Shown: positions 41,644 to 51,308, counted from the first letter of the stretch. The stretch is DNA of 64,000 nt from JAAZMI01 sp964603615 (GCA_964603615.1 CAZRVU010000001.1:142621-206620), one strand, 5' to 3'. A program made the numbers and translations. The notes: a model not told the origin generated them from the sequence alone.

Positions 41644-43230
41644 ATGACGGTTAGCAAATGGATGCATGCTGGTACTGTATTGAAGATGAATGCCTTAAAT
41701 TATCCTGACAAGTTAGGTTGTGAGGACAAGTTCAGAAGCTTTACTTTTAAAGAATGGAACGAAAGATCGTGTCGCTTAGCTAATGCTTTAACAGATATGG
41801 GCGCGGGATATGGCGAACGCGTAGCTATTCTTGCCTATAATCGTGTGGAATGGATGGATATTTATGCAGGATGCGCCAAAGGGGGACAAATTGCCGTTCC
41901 GATTATGTTTCGTTTAACACCTGCCGATTTTGAATATATTGTCAATCATGCAGATTGTAAAGCTTTTATTGTTGAAGAACCATTTGTTGATGGTGTAAAT
42001 AGTGTACGGGAAAAGCTTACCACTGTGCCCCAGGGTAATTTTATTTATCTAGGCGACGGGGAAGCTCCGGAAGGTTATCTTCATTATGAAGAACTACTTA
42101 AGAAGGGTGATCCGGGTGAACCGGCAGTAACTGTAGATACAGCGGATACCTGGACGATTATGTATACTTCTGGTACAACGGGAAAACCAAAAGGGGTTGT
42201 GCGCAATCATGAGTGTTACTTAGGGCAATATTTGTTAAGCAACATTAACATGGGTGTACGCCCCACGGATAAGCCCTTGTTAGTGATGCCTACCTGCCAT
42301 GTTAATTCCATCTTTTATTCTTTTTGCTATACTTATGTTGCCGCGCCGGTAATGATTTATAATATGGTAAGCTTTGATCCAGAAGATCTTCTTAAAACAT
42401 TTGCTGATTACAAGATAACTTTTACCTCGCTGGTTCCTACCCATTACGCCATGATTCTCAGCCTGCCAGAAGAAATCAGGCAAAAATATGACGTCAGCGG
42501 GATGCGTCAACTGCTAATCTCCTCCGCTCCGGCCCGTAAAGAGCTAAAACTTAAGATCATGGATTATTTTAAATCTGCGGAGTTGTGGGAGGCTTACGGC
42601 TCGACAGAAGCAGCATTAGTTACATACCTGCGTCCGGAAGATCAATTCGATAAACTTGGTTCAATTGGCAAGGAAATTTTTGGTACAGACCGCATAAAAT
42701 TGCTGGATGAAGAAGGACAGGAGGTCCCCCGGGGAAAAGTTGGCGAACTCTACTCACGTTCACCAGGCATTTTTCAAGAATTTTGGAAGGATCCGGAAAG
42801 GACAAAAGAAGTATTTCAAGGAGAATGGTGCACAGCAGGGGATATGGCGAGAATGGATGAAAATGGTTATTATTACCTGGTAGATAGAAAGAAAAATATG
42901 ATTATCACCGGTGGAGAAAATGTCTACCCCTCAGAAATTGAGGATGTTGTTAGCACCCATCCGGCTGTGGGGGATGTGGCAGTTATTGGTGTCCCCGATG
43001 AAAAATGGGGTGAACTGGTGCTGGCAATTATTGTACCGCGCCAAGGTTTTGAGCCAGACGAAAAATTAGCCCAAGAAATCCGGGATTTTACCAAAGGGAA
43101 GATGGCCGGTTTTAAACGTCCGAAGGAAATTCACTTTATAACGGAAGAAGAAATGCCGCGAACTGGTACAGGTAAAATTTTGCACCGGGTGTTAAGAGAA
43201 CGTTATGGCGAATTAGACGCTGCCAATTGA
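41644..43230 (+). CDS. AMP-forming acyl-CoA synthetase (ligase 3)
   Basis: ANL-superfamily acid:CoA ligase, 528 residues, on the plus strand. Contains M-Y-T-S-G-T-T-G-K-P-K-G-V, Y-G-S-T-E-A-A, W-C-T-A-G-D-M-A, D-R-K-K-N-M-I-I-T-G-G-E-N-V-Y-P-S-E-I-E, and the catalytic lysine in R-T-G-T-G-K-I-L. It has a near-perfect AGGAGG site and a terminator behind it (43326-43358). One of four ligases here; its monocistronic, divergent position next to the GntR gene hints that it may belong to the radical enzyme pathway. Substrate not determinable. Confidence 0.87.
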   Translation: MTVSKWMHAGTVLKMNALNYPDKLGCEDKFRSFTFKEWNERSCRLANALTDMGAGYGERVAILAYNRVEWMDIYAGCAKGGQIAVPIMFRLTPADFEYIVNHADCKAFIVEEPFVDGVNSVREKLTTVPQGNFIYLGDGEAPEGYLHYEELLKKGDPGEPAVTVDTADTWTIMYTSGTTGKPKGVVRNHECYLGQYLLSNINMGVRPTDKPLLVMPTCHVNSIFYSFCYTYVAAPVMIYNMVSFDPEDLLKTFADYKITFTSLVPTHYAMILSLPEEIRQKYDVSGMRQLLISSAPARKELKLKIMDYFKSAELWEAYGSTEAALVTYLRPEDQFDKLGSIGKEIFGTDRIKLLDEEGQEVPRGKVGELYSRSPGIFQEFWKDPERTKEVFQGEWCTAGDMARMDENGYYYLVDRKKNMIITGGENVYPSEIEDVVSTHPAVGDVAVIGVPDEKWGELVLAIIVPRQGFEPDEKLAQEIRDFTKGKMAGFKRPKEIHFITEEEMPRTGTGKILHRVLRERYGELDAAN

Positions 43231-43325
43231 GTTTAACCTCTTTATATAACATCTTTTTGTCAAAAAATAATTTGCCAATTGTTGGTCAGCGTTGAATTTT
43301 TTCTGCAATATGTTTATTTAATAAG

Positions 43326-43358
43326 AATAAGAGCCGGGCTAAAATGCCGGCTCTTATT
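43326..43358. terminator. bidirectional terminator between ligases 3 and 4
   Basis: AATAAGAGCCGG pairs perfectly with CCGGCTCTTATT around a 9-base loop. It lies between two convergent genes (ligase 3 ends at 43230, ligase 4 at 43415), with AT-rich tracts on both sides, so it can end transcripts from both directions. Confidence 0.85.
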
Positions 43359-43414
43359 TAATTTCACCCTAGAAGAAAAAAGTGCAGAAAGTTTCGCAGG
43401 TTTGGCAGTAAGAT

Positions 43415-44986
43415 TTATGAGGCTGTTTCGGGAATAAATTTTTCCCGCATTTTGAGTTTATCAATTTTTCCCGTTACATTACGGATAACATCCTCGAAAA
43501 CAACTTTTTCTGGCCACTTATACTTTGCCAGGCCTTTATCACCGCAATACTTAATAACTTCTTCCTGCGTCATCGTTTCCCCGGGGTATAATTGGATTAT
43601 TGCCATGGCAATCTCCACCAGCCGTTCATGAGGGTAGCCGATAACTGCTGCATCGGCAATCTTGGGATGAGAACGTAAAGTGTTTTCAATTTCTACAGGG
43701 AAAATATTTTCCCCACCCCTAATGATCAAGTCTTTTTTCCTGTCGGCAATGTAGATATAGCCATCTTCATCAATGCGCACTAGATCTCCGGTGAAAAGCC
43801 AGCCATCCCTAATAGCCTGGGCAGTCATCTCCGGGTTGTTGAAGTACTCCTTCATAATCCGGGGCCCGCGCAGGACCAGTTCCCCTACTTCTCCTGTGGG
43901 AACATCCTGTCCGTTTTCATCCACTGCCCGTGCCTCTACATTATAAGTAGCCTTGCCAATTGATCCGGGTCGCTCCAGGACATCCTCATCATACAAATTA
44001 GTTGACCCGCCACCGCCACCTTCGGTGATACCATAAATATTGCCGGTTCTGAAGGGAAAATATTTTCTCATATCCTCATAAAGGGAATAAGGAACGGGCT
44101 GTGCTCCAATAACGATGCTTCCCGTTACGTGCGAAAAATCGTATTTGCTGATGTCTATTACACCTTTTTTGATGGCATTGACGGTGTCGGACATCGTGGG
44201 AACAGTAACCCAGCCATCATTTACTTTTTCCTCAAAAATGGCATCCAAAAGATAATGGGGCTCATTCAATTCCAGTTGAATAATTTTCTTGCCGCCAGCC
44301 AGATAAGAGGGAAAGGCCAGGAAAAAGCTTCCACTGTGGTAAAAGGGGTGGGGAGCAAAATAGACGGTTTCGTGACCCATATTGTAAGTTAAAGCAATAC
44401 TGATGCCTATTTCATAAAGGGTTTTATGAGCTTGACAAACCGGTTTCGGCGGTCCGGTAGTGCCGGAGGTAAACATAAGTTCTGCCGGATCATTGCTGTC
44501 AACCTCAACTAATAAATCAGTCGGATCGCCATCGCGCATAATCTCATCATAAGAGATCATGCCATCAGGCACATTAGAGCCGATACAGATATAAGATTGA
44601 ATATCAGGCATATCATTTTGAATGGGCTGAACCTTGGGCAAAAAACCTTCTCCCAAAATTAAAACTTTGGGTGTAAAGGAATCGTAAACATATTTAATAT
44701 CGGCACTAGCAAAACGGAAGTTCAAGGGCATGGCTATTGCCCCTGTTCTTAATATAGCATAAAAAGTAGTGACCCATTCCAGGCTGTTCATCTGCAGATG
44801 CATTACAAAATCGCCCTTTTTCACGCCCAGGTTTTTTTGTAAGTAATTGGCAATCTTATTGGTGGCTTCATTAAATTCTTTCCAAGTAAGCACTCTTCTT
44901 AAATTTTTAGAAGGAGTTCGTTCAATTAAATATTCTTTATTTGGGTACTTCTTTGCATTGATAATACCATAATACGCAAAATTCAT
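43415..44986 (-). CDS. AMP-forming acyl-CoA synthetase (ligase 4)
   Basis: ANL-superfamily ligase, 523 residues. M-F-T-S-G-T-T-G-P-P-K-P, Y-G-I-T-E-G-G-G-G-G-S (an unusual glycine-rich run where most have a single G), L-F-T-G-D-L-V, D-R-K-K-D-L-I-I-R-G-G-E-N-I-F-P-V-E-I-E, and the catalytic lysine in N-V-T-G-K-I-D. Most like ligase 1 among the four in this window by its opening N-A-K-K-Y-P and T-W-K-E-F style N-terminus. Lies downstream of iorBA and the reductase genes, but a terminator separates them. Confidence 0.86.
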   Translation of the reverse strand: MNFAYYGIINAKKYPNKEYLIERTPSKNLRRVLTWKEFNEATNKIANYLQKNLGVKKGDFVMHLQMNSLEWVTTFYAILRTGAIAMPLNFRFASADIKYVYDSFTPKVLILGEGFLPKVQPIQNDMPDIQSYICIGSNVPDGMISYDEIMRDGDPTDLLVEVDSNDPAELMFTSGTTGPPKPVCQAHKTLYEIGISIALTYNMGHETVYFAPHPFYHSGSFFLAFPSYLAGGKKIIQLELNEPHYLLDAIFEEKVNDGWVTVPTMSDTVNAIKKGVIDISKYDFSHVTGSIVIGAQPVPYSLYEDMRKYFPFRTGNIYGITEGGGGGSTNLYDEDVLERPGSIGKATYNVEARAVDENGQDVPTGEVGELVLRGPRIMKEYFNNPEMTAQAIRDGWLFTGDLVRIDEDGYIYIADRKKDLIIRGGENIFPVEIENTLRSHPKIADAAVIGYPHERLVEIAMAIIQLYPGETMTQEEVIKYCGDKGLAKYKWPEKVVFEDVIRNVTGKIDKLKMREKFIPETAS

Positions 44987-45091
44987 TTTTATCCCCCTTT
45001 TGATCTTAATTATAATTCCCCAGCCCTACTACCAAGTATTTTTACCAGGTAGTATTTATAACTCCCCCTTATATTTAAAAAAATTTAGATT

Positions 45092-45119
45092 TTCAGCCCG
45101 GCTTAAAAACCGGGCTGAA
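45092..45119 (-). terminator. Rho-independent terminator after iorB
   Basis: TTCAGCCCGG and CCGGGCTGAA form a 10-bp perfect stem with an 8-base loop, followed on the minus strand by A/T-rich sequence ending in a T run. It closes the long minus-strand gene run of the reductase region 18 bases past the iorB stop. Confidence 0.8.
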
Positions 45120-45136
45120 TTTCTTTTTTGAGCTAC

Positions 45137-45724
45137 TTAGGACGCGTTTACATTTTGGCCTGCCAGAAATGCCTTTTTATTTAATTCTGTAAACTTGGCC
45201 GGCACTAAGCGCTCGATCACTTTTAACCAGGCTTCGGCAGGGCTGCCTACCTGTGAAGAAAGAACACCCAACAGGACTACACCGGCCACTGCCGGATTAC
45301 CTAGATCCTGGGCAATCTCCATGGCATCAACCCACAATACCTTCTCTGCGTTGGTCTTTAACATGGACCCGATTTCTTCCTCTTTGGGGTATTCGGCTTT
45401 ACCTAAATTTACCGCCGGCGGAGGAATGCGATAACGGTTAATAATTACCGTAGAATCTCTTTTTAAAAATAGGGCCCAGCGTCCTGCCTCCAGCATTTCA
45501 AAACCTACCAGGTAATCAACAGCTCCTTCCTCCACCAATGGGGAATAAACTTTTTCTCCCCAGCGCACATGGCTCTCCACTGTTCCCCCACGTTGTGACA
45601 TACCCAGGACTTCTGATTTTTTAACATCATAACCCAATTCCAACCCAACTTCAGTTAGTATATTGCTGGCCAGGATAGTACCCTGTCCGCCAACCCCGGC
45701 CAAAATAAAATCGATTTTTTTCAT
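45137..45724 (-). CDS. iorB: indolepyruvate ferredoxin oxidoreductase beta subunit (IorB-like)
   Basis: Gamma-domain subunit of 2-oxoacid:ferredoxin oxidoreductases, 195 residues. The start G-V-G-G-Q-G-T-I-L-A-S, then S-E-V-L-G-M-S-Q-R-G-G-T-V-E-S-H-V-R and the P-L-V-E-E-G-A-V-D-Y-L-V-G-F-E segment are characteristic of IorB. Acts with IorA to oxidise an aryl pyruvate to the aryl-acetyl-CoA with reduction of ferredoxin. 36 bases after iorA. Confidence 0.9.
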   Translation of the reverse strand: MKKIDFILAGVGGQGTILASNILTEVGLELGYDVKKSEVLGMSQRGGTVESHVRWGEKVYSPLVEEGAVDYLVGFEMLEAGRWALFLKRDSTVIINRYRIPPPAVNLGKAEYPKEEEIGSMLKTNAEKVLWVDAMEIAQDLGNPAVAGVVLLGVLSSQVGSPAEAWLKVIERLVPAKFTELNKKAFLAGQNVNAS

Positions 45725-45760
45725 GGCAAGATCTCCTCTCTGCCTGAATTTATGAATATA

Positions 45761-47524
45761 TTAATCCCGGGTAATGGCGCCTACAGGGCAAACCTGCATG
45801 CAGAGTCCACAACCATTACATAATAAGGGGTCAATGCGCACATAACCTTCTTCCTGCATTAGAGGTGAGCAACCCAATTCCAGGCAGGAGCCGCAATCGG
45901 TACATTCCTCCTGATCCACCTGCGGAGGTGTGTTTTTTTCCCTGGTATAGAGTACACATGGCCGTGCAGCAATAATGACGGAGGGTTCTTCACTGGCCAG
46001 GTGATCTTCCAGTATTTGCGACAACTTATCCATATCATAGGGATCACAGACATCAACTTTTTCGAAACCAGCGCCCCGCACTAGTTGTTCCAGGTTTACC
46101 GCTTTTGTCTGCTGTTTTTGTAAGGTGATCCCTGTTCCCGGATGCTGTTGATGCCCTGTCATAGCTGTTACACTATTATCGGTGATAATTGTCGTTACGG
46201 AGCTGTTATTATAAAGGGTATTGATAAGAGGATTAATGCCTGAGTGGAAAAAGGTGGAATCACCGATTACGGCTACAAAACGATCCTTAATCCCCGCTCT
46301 CGCTACGCCATGCGCTACACCGATACTGGCTCCCATACATCCACAGGTATGCAGGGCAGCGAGCGGAGGTGCAGCCCCCAAAGTATAACAACCGATGTCG
46401 CCCAGGACCACCACATTAGCTTCCCGCAACACATGGAAAAGACCGCGATGTCCACAGCCCGGGCAAAGCATAGGAGGACGGATCGGCAGTTCGGCAGGAG
46501 TCATAGTACCTGTTGCCGCTACTTCGGGCTGGGCAAAATCCCCATCCAGTAATCCAGCTTTCGCTGTACACTCCCGGATCAGGCTTGGACTCAGCTCACC
46601 GATTACCGGGAAAATATCTTTGCCCCGAACTTCGATACCCATCAGACGGATCTGCTCTTCAAAAAAAGGATCGAGTTCTTCAACAACTAGCACTGTTTTC
46701 ACTTTGGCGGCAAATTCACGGATCATTTTCTCCGGCAGGGGGTAGACCATACCCAGCTTGAGAAATGATGCCTTGGGGAAAACCTCCCGTGCATATTGAT
46801 AGGCTGCACCTGCAGCAATAATTCCCAGTGAATCATCCCCCGGTTCAATCCGGTTAATCGGTAGTGTTTCAGCATACTCCACCATTTTTTTCAACCTGTC
46901 TTCAATGATGGGATGGCGAAGCCGTGCGTTAGCAGGCACCATCACATATTTCCGGATATTGCGATCATAAAGAGGTGGTTCTTCCGGTGGAGACGGCGGG
47001 CCTTCCTCGGATATTTCCACAGGGGTGGAGGAGTGTGATAAGCGCGTTACTGAACGCAGCAGCACCGGTGTATCAAATTTTTCGCTCATCTCCAGGGCCA
47101 AGCCTACAAATTGTTTTGCTTCTTCACCATCAGCGGGTTCCAGCATGGGAAGTTTAGCAAACTTGGCATAGTTGCGATTATCCTGCTCATTCTGCGAACT
47201 GTGCATATTGGGGTCGTCGGCAGTGACAATGACAAGGCCGCCTTTTAAACCGGTATATACACCATAAAATAAAGAGTCCGCTGCGACGTTAATACCGACA
47301 TGCTTCATTGCAACCAGTGCCCTCGTCCCTGCATACGCGGCTCCGATACCCACGTCCAAAGCTACTTTTTCATTGGGTGCCCATTCCGAAAAGACACCGG
47401 GGTAAGTAGCAAAACTCTCCATTACTTCCGTGCTAGGTGTGCCTGGATAGGCTGCACCAACTCGTACCCCGTTTAAATAAGCACCATAAGCAATAGCTTC
47501 GTTACCGGTCATCATTTTTTTCAA
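45761..47524 (-). CDS. iorA: indolepyruvate ferredoxin oxidoreductase alpha subunit (IorA-like)
   Basis: 587-residue alpha subunit combining the pyrimidine-binding domain (start M-M-T-G-N-E-A-I-A-Y-G, with A-Y-P-G-T-P-S-T-E), the TPP domain (L-C-P-G-C-G-H-R-G-L-F, G-D-I-G-C-Y-T-L-G), and a C-terminal 2x[4Fe-4S] ferredoxin domain with C-T-D-C-G-S-C and C-N-G-C-G-L-C-M-Q-V-C-P. The first cluster motif is C-x2-C-x2-C-x4-C-S-P. TTG start at 47524 with GGGGG, or an ATG three codons later. It directly follows the reductase Fe-S subunits, so it may serve as a source of reduced ferredoxin (inference). Confidence 0.9.
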   Translation of the reverse strand: MKKMMTGNEAIAYGAYLNGVRVGAAYPGTPSTEVMESFATYPGVFSEWAPNEKVALDVGIGAAYAGTRALVAMKHVGINVAADSLFYGVYTGLKGGLVIVTADDPNMHSSQNEQDNRNYAKFAKLPMLEPADGEEAKQFVGLALEMSEKFDTPVLLRSVTRLSHSSTPVEISEEGPPSPPEEPPLYDRNIRKYVMVPANARLRHPIIEDRLKKMVEYAETLPINRIEPGDDSLGIIAAGAAYQYAREVFPKASFLKLGMVYPLPEKMIREFAAKVKTVLVVEELDPFFEEQIRLMGIEVRGKDIFPVIGELSPSLIRECTAKAGLLDGDFAQPEVAATGTMTPAELPIRPPMLCPGCGHRGLFHVLREANVVVLGDIGCYTLGAAPPLAALHTCGCMGASIGVAHGVARAGIKDRFVAVIGDSTFFHSGINPLINTLYNNSSVTTIITDNSVTAMTGHQQHPGTGITLQKQQTKAVNLEQLVRGAGFEKVDVCDPYDMDKLSQILEDHLASEEPSVIIAARPCVLYTREKNTPPQVDQEECTDCGSCLELGCSPLMQEEGYVRIDPLLCNGCGLCMQVCPVGAITRD

Positions 47525-47570
47525 GGCAATTCCCCCTTCCTTTTCCTTTTTAACCCAACTGTTTCTGCTA

Positions 47571-48779
47571 TTACCGTGATGTTGACTCCAGTTGCTCGAA
47601 AAAAGGTTCCAGTTTGCCTAAAATTTGTTCTTCGGAGAAAAAACGTTCATCCGACATATCTGCTTCAAATACCACCCCCGGGATTCCCATTTTTTCGGCA
47701 ATAATATTGCGCTTATCATATAAGCCGAAACCGGTAGATTTACAACTGCGGTTGGAGAAGAACACGAATCCATCGCAGCCATACTTTTTGATAAAATTTA
47801 ATTTAAGCAGTACTCTATAATCAAAACAGCGATTGACAAATCCCTCAAGATAGTTTGCAGCCAGGCTTTCCAAAGGATTATCAAGATCAAACGAATAAGC
47901 CCAGGAGTGGGTATATTGTGAAACGGCGACCAGGGCGTGATGTGATGCAAAAAGCTCTGAAAACCAGCGCAACCGTGGCCAAAGAGGGATATGGTCAAAA
48001 TATATTTTATAGCGCTCTTCGGGTACGGTAAAAATCCCTGCTTTGTTCCGCTCAGCAACCTCTTCTTTCAAAGCCTGATAGTAAGTTACTGCTTCAGGCG
48101 TTCCCCGCCAGGTAACGATGGGTGCCATGTGGAAACTAGCATCAAAAAAACCAAAAGGAGCTGGTTTAAGAGCAGCCGTATCCAACACTTCATTCCAAAG
48201 ACGGCAGGCTTCATTAGAAAGGTGTAATACTTCCCTGAGGCGGTCATAATCAAAGGGGCGCCCGGTGATCTCCTCCAAAAAAGCAATCATTTCCTTCAGT
48301 TGCTGCAAAAAATAATCCCTGCAGACTTCTTCTGGTTCATTTCCAACCAAGGGAGAATCTAAAAGAAAGAAAGGCACATTATAAAGACGGCCGGCTGCTT
48401 CAAACCACTTCGGCAAGGTACCACATTGGGTATTACAAGCAAATATTACATTTGGCTTTACAATTTCTCCTACCGGGTGTTCTGTGGCGTATGCATCCCC
48501 GATACCGCAGCGTGCATAGCCGCATAGATCATGGGAATAACCTTTGGCTTCGGCTGACAGGGAAAGCTTATCCGCAACCTTGCGCGCTGCAGCTAAAGCA
48601 CCAAAATTCTCCGGATAATAAGGGAAAAGTCCCGCTGCATAAATAATTTCAACAGGGGAAACCGCTGTCATCCAAACTACCGGAATACCATCTTTTTGGG
48701 AACGTGCTCCTTTTTCATAATACTTCGCCATCAAATCTTTCATCAATCCTGCTGTTTTAAAAGGTACCCTTTTAAACAT
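47571..48779 (-). CDS. class I benzoyl-CoA reductase-like Fe-S subunit (BzdO/BcrB-like, HgdB superfamily)
   Basis: One of two core subunits of the ATP-dependent benzoyl-CoA reductase / 2-hydroxyacyl-CoA dehydratase superfamily, carrying part of the Fe-S active site. 402 residues. Features are the V-W-M-T-A-V-S-P-V-E-I-I-Y-A-A-G-L-F-P opening, cysteines in H-D-L-C-G-Y-A-R-C-G-I-G and A-C-N-T-Q-C-G-T, and F-F-S-N-R-S-C-K-S near the end. ATG at 48779 overlaps the upstream subunit stop by 8 bases, with GGGGGTGAG inside that gene. Assigned to the larger (BzdO) side by its position after the BzdN-like gene; which aryl-CoA it reduces is not provable from sequence. Confidence 0.82.
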   Translation of the reverse strand: MFKRVPFKTAGLMKDLMAKYYEKGARSQKDGIPVVWMTAVSPVEIIYAAGLFPYYPENFGALAAARKVADKLSLSAEAKGYSHDLCGYARCGIGDAYATEHPVGEIVKPNVIFACNTQCGTLPKWFEAAGRLYNVPFFLLDSPLVGNEPEEVCRDYFLQQLKEMIAFLEEITGRPFDYDRLREVLHLSNEACRLWNEVLDTAALKPAPFGFFDASFHMAPIVTWRGTPEAVTYYQALKEEVAERNKAGIFTVPEERYKIYFDHIPLWPRLRWFSELFASHHALVAVSQYTHSWAYSFDLDNPLESLAANYLEGFVNRCFDYRVLLKLNFIKKYGCDGFVFFSNRSCKSTGFGLYDKRNIIAEKMGIPGVVFEADMSDERFFSEEQILGKLEPFFEQLESTSR

Positions 48780-49914
48780 TATTCTCACCCCCGACCATTT
48801 CTAAGAATGCTTCTATCCTGGTACGAATCTGGCCTGAAGGAGCACCAACAAATTCAGTTTCGATGCGCATTGCTGGGATTCCATTTTTCTCCATAGCCTG
48901 CATGTTGTCATAGAAGTCATAATTTTCTGGCTCACAATTTCCCAGGTGCAAAAATATTACTCCTTGTACCTTTTTTTCCTGAGCTGTTCTTACCAGATAA
49001 TACCTTCTTGGGTTATGTTGAAGATCATAAAAGGAGGCAGGAATGCGTTTTAACTGGCGATCAGCAAGGGCTTCCAAAGGATCCCCGGACTCCTGAACCA
49101 GTCCTTCAAAATAGCGAAAACCATTCTTAAGATCATCACCGACTACCGTCCCACCGTTTTCATCAATAAAATCCAGGATCTCCAGCGGTTCAAGAAAAGT
49201 GCCAGAGATAAAAAGACGGATTTTATTCCCGGGCGCTTTTTCTTCACTAGCCAGGGCATTTACCAGTTTGTTTAGCTGTTCATTCAGCATTTCCCTGGGT
49301 ATCAACATCGCGGCTTTAACGATTGTATAAAGCTCTCTACTGCTGATTGCTGTGGGATTTTGTTCGTGCTGGTCAAAAAGACGGATCAATAAATTTCTAT
49401 TGTTATTGTACAAAGCTATGCTTTTTTGAAGATCATCAGCAGTAATCGTCTTGCCGGAAAATTTTTCAAGCTCTTCCTTTAACCGGTTTAATTCGTAAAT
49501 TAAAAAATCGCGTGCACTAGGTCGTTCGACCTGCCTTGGCAAGCGGTATTCTTGTAAAAATGGAAGTGGGCTGGCATGTTGCCAAATACCAGAAAGATTA
49601 CGGGTTGTATCACAAGTATGCGGAATGATCAACCCATCAAGAAAATCGAGTTTTCCTTCCAAGGCCAGGGACAGACTGCTACGAGCAAAAGAGCATGACC
49701 AGTTTTGCAGGTGGGCATCAGCAAATTCCATCCGGGCTTGGCCACCACCTATTCCGTAAGGTAGAAAACCAGCAGCGTGAATAAGCTCCTCCGGTACGTC
49801 TGTAAGCAGAAAGCCGACTACTTTCCCTTTTTCTTGTTCTTTCCATTGCCGGGCTTGCCGATCGGGTTCTTCAGCAATTTTTTGTAAAAAATCGATTACC
49901 TCTGCTTTGCTCAC
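48772..49914 (-). CDS. class I benzoyl-CoA reductase-like Fe-S subunit (BzdN/BcrC-like, HgdB superfamily)
   Basis: The second core subunit, about 380 residues. Three conserved cysteine sites of the superfamily are present: W-S-C-S-F-A-R-S, I-P-H-T-C-D-T-T-R-N and L-G-N-C-E-P-E-N-Y-D. D-V-P-E-E-L-I-H-A-A-G-F-L-P-Y matches the N-terminal domain. I prefer the GTG at 49914, which has AAGGAG 8 bases away, over an ATG 7 codons earlier that has none. Gene order N then O is that of the Azoarcus bzd type; the ATPase subunits are 6 kb upstream. Confidence 0.83.
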   Translation of the reverse strand: MSKAEVIDFLQKIAEEPDRQARQWKEQEKGKVVGFLLTDVPEELIHAAGFLPYGIGGGQARMEFADAHLQNWSCSFARSSLSLALEGKLDFLDGLIIPHTCDTTRNLSGIWQHASPLPFLQEYRLPRQVERPSARDFLIYELNRLKEELEKFSGKTITADDLQKSIALYNNNRNLLIRLFDQHEQNPTAISSRELYTIVKAAMLIPREMLNEQLNKLVNALASEEKAPGNKIRLFISGTFLEPLEILDFIDENGGTVVGDDLKNGFRYFEGLVQESGDPLEALADRQLKRIPASFYDLQHNPRRYYLVRTAQEKKVQGVIFLHLGNCEPENYDFYDNMQAMEKNGIPAMRIETEFVGAPSGQIRTRIEAFLEMVGGENNV

Positions 49915-50052
49915 ATACCTCGCTCCTTGTATCATAGTTTTAAAATATTACTCCCCTACATATCCTCAATAGGTTATACGCTCAAATTTGGTAATTATTC
50001 TGCTTTATGCCCTGACCGGCAGATTATATTTTGTTGGATTTGCCGGACTAGA

Positions 50053-51057
50053 TTAATCCCGGTTGGCTTCAAGTCCAGGTGCCACGTTAATTAATGGTTC
50101 ACCCTTTAAGAAACGATCAATATTTTCCACAAACATCCCGCCGAATCTATTGGCGTACATATCGGTCCAACTGGAAACATGAGGGGTAATCAAAACATTT
50201 TTTGCATCCCAGAGCTCATCCTCCGGGGGCAAAAAGGAAGGCAGCGGTTGTTTAATCCACTGGGTATCATTGGCTGCACCAGCAATCCAGCCTTCGTTCA
50301 AAGCTTTGATCAACGCTTCTTTGACAATTAGCGAACCACGAGCACAGTTGATCAAGTAGGCGGTTTTCTTCATGAGCTTAAAGCGTTCTTCGTTCATCAT
50401 CCCCAGGGTTTCAGGTGTTTCTGGGCAGGAAAGGACTAAAAAATCACTTTGTTTGATAACTTCATTAACATGTTCATTCAGATACATTTTATCGATGAAA
50501 GGAATCTCCGCGGTGAAAATATCTGACCCGATGACCCGCATATCAAAAGCCTTGGCTCTTTTCGCGATCTCCCGGCCAATACCGCCGAGGCCGACTATCC
50601 CCAAAGTTTTAGCGTAAAGTTCTTCCCCCCGTACCCGGATAAACTTTCTGTCTCTTTGGTTGTCCCAAATTTGGTTGTATTTTTTAGCTAAATTCAACAT
50701 TAATCCAATTGTAAATTCCGCTACCGGTATGCCTGACCCTCCGGGTAAATTTAAAAGAGGAACCGTCCGGGGGAGTTTGCCCCATTTTATCCAGTGATCA
50801 TAGCCAGAACTAAAAGTCATAACCCACTGCAGATCTTTCATTTCCGGAACTCTTTCCACAATCATGCCGCTGCCAATAATGTGTGTGTCCATGTATTCGT
50901 CAGGAATAGCTGACCCGTCCTGGGAAAGGCGGACACGGATTTCACCGCGTGCATATTTTTCCGGAAACTTTGCTTTGATTAGTTCTTCGTATTCGTCCGG
51001 TACGCCCAGGCCTGGTTGTAAAACTACGAGAATATTTAAGGGATCAAAAGCAGCCAT
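50053..51057 (-). CDS. D-2-hydroxyacid dehydrogenase family protein
   Basis: NAD-dependent D-isomer-specific 2-hydroxyacid dehydrogenase, about 334 residues. G-L-G-G-I-G-R-E-I-A-K-R is the NAD loop, the catalytic Arg is in N-C-A-R-G-S-L-I, and the catalytic His in V-L-I-T-P-H-V-S. ATG at 51057 has GGAGGTG; an ATG six codons earlier is inside that site. Lies in the reductase region between the Fe-S subunits and an amidohydrolase; perhaps a side-chain reduction or oxidation of a hydroxy- or oxo-acid (inference). Confidence 0.87.
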   Translation of the reverse strand: MAAFDPLNILVVLQPGLGVPDEYEELIKAKFPEKYARGEIRVRLSQDGSAIPDEYMDTHIIGSGMIVERVPEMKDLQWVMTFSSGYDHWIKWGKLPRTVPLLNLPGGSGIPVAEFTIGLMLNLAKKYNQIWDNQRDRKFIRVRGEELYAKTLGIVGLGGIGREIAKRAKAFDMRVIGSDIFTAEIPFIDKMYLNEHVNEVIKQSDFLVLSCPETPETLGMMNEERFKLMKKTAYLINCARGSLIVKEALIKALNEGWIAGAANDTQWIKQPLPSFLPPEDELWDAKNVLITPHVSSWTDMYANRFGGMFVENIDRFLKGEPLINVAPGLEANRD

Positions 51058-51308
51058 AATTAAAAGCACCTCCATTAAGTTTAATTTGATTCCATTTTAC
51101 CCTTAAAGATACCCTGTTTACCAACAATTGGATAAAAAATACAACAACCCTACAATAGCACCACTTTCACCCCTTCTTCCAATAACGTGAAACATAGAAC
51201 AGCAAAACCCGTTTCCTACTTCTTACCACCAACTCCTACCCAATTCCGTTACCCATAACTGTATATTCAACATTCAGAATAATATATCCTGCTTGATCTC
51301 TTAAGACT

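Noticed and set aside
47571..49914. 2-hydroxyglutaryl-CoA dehydratase (HgdAB) assignment
   Set aside because: Two different ATPase subunits and a dedicated ferredoxin lie in the same region, and had and dch are nearby; HgdC would be a single homodimeric ATPase. Not fully excluded.
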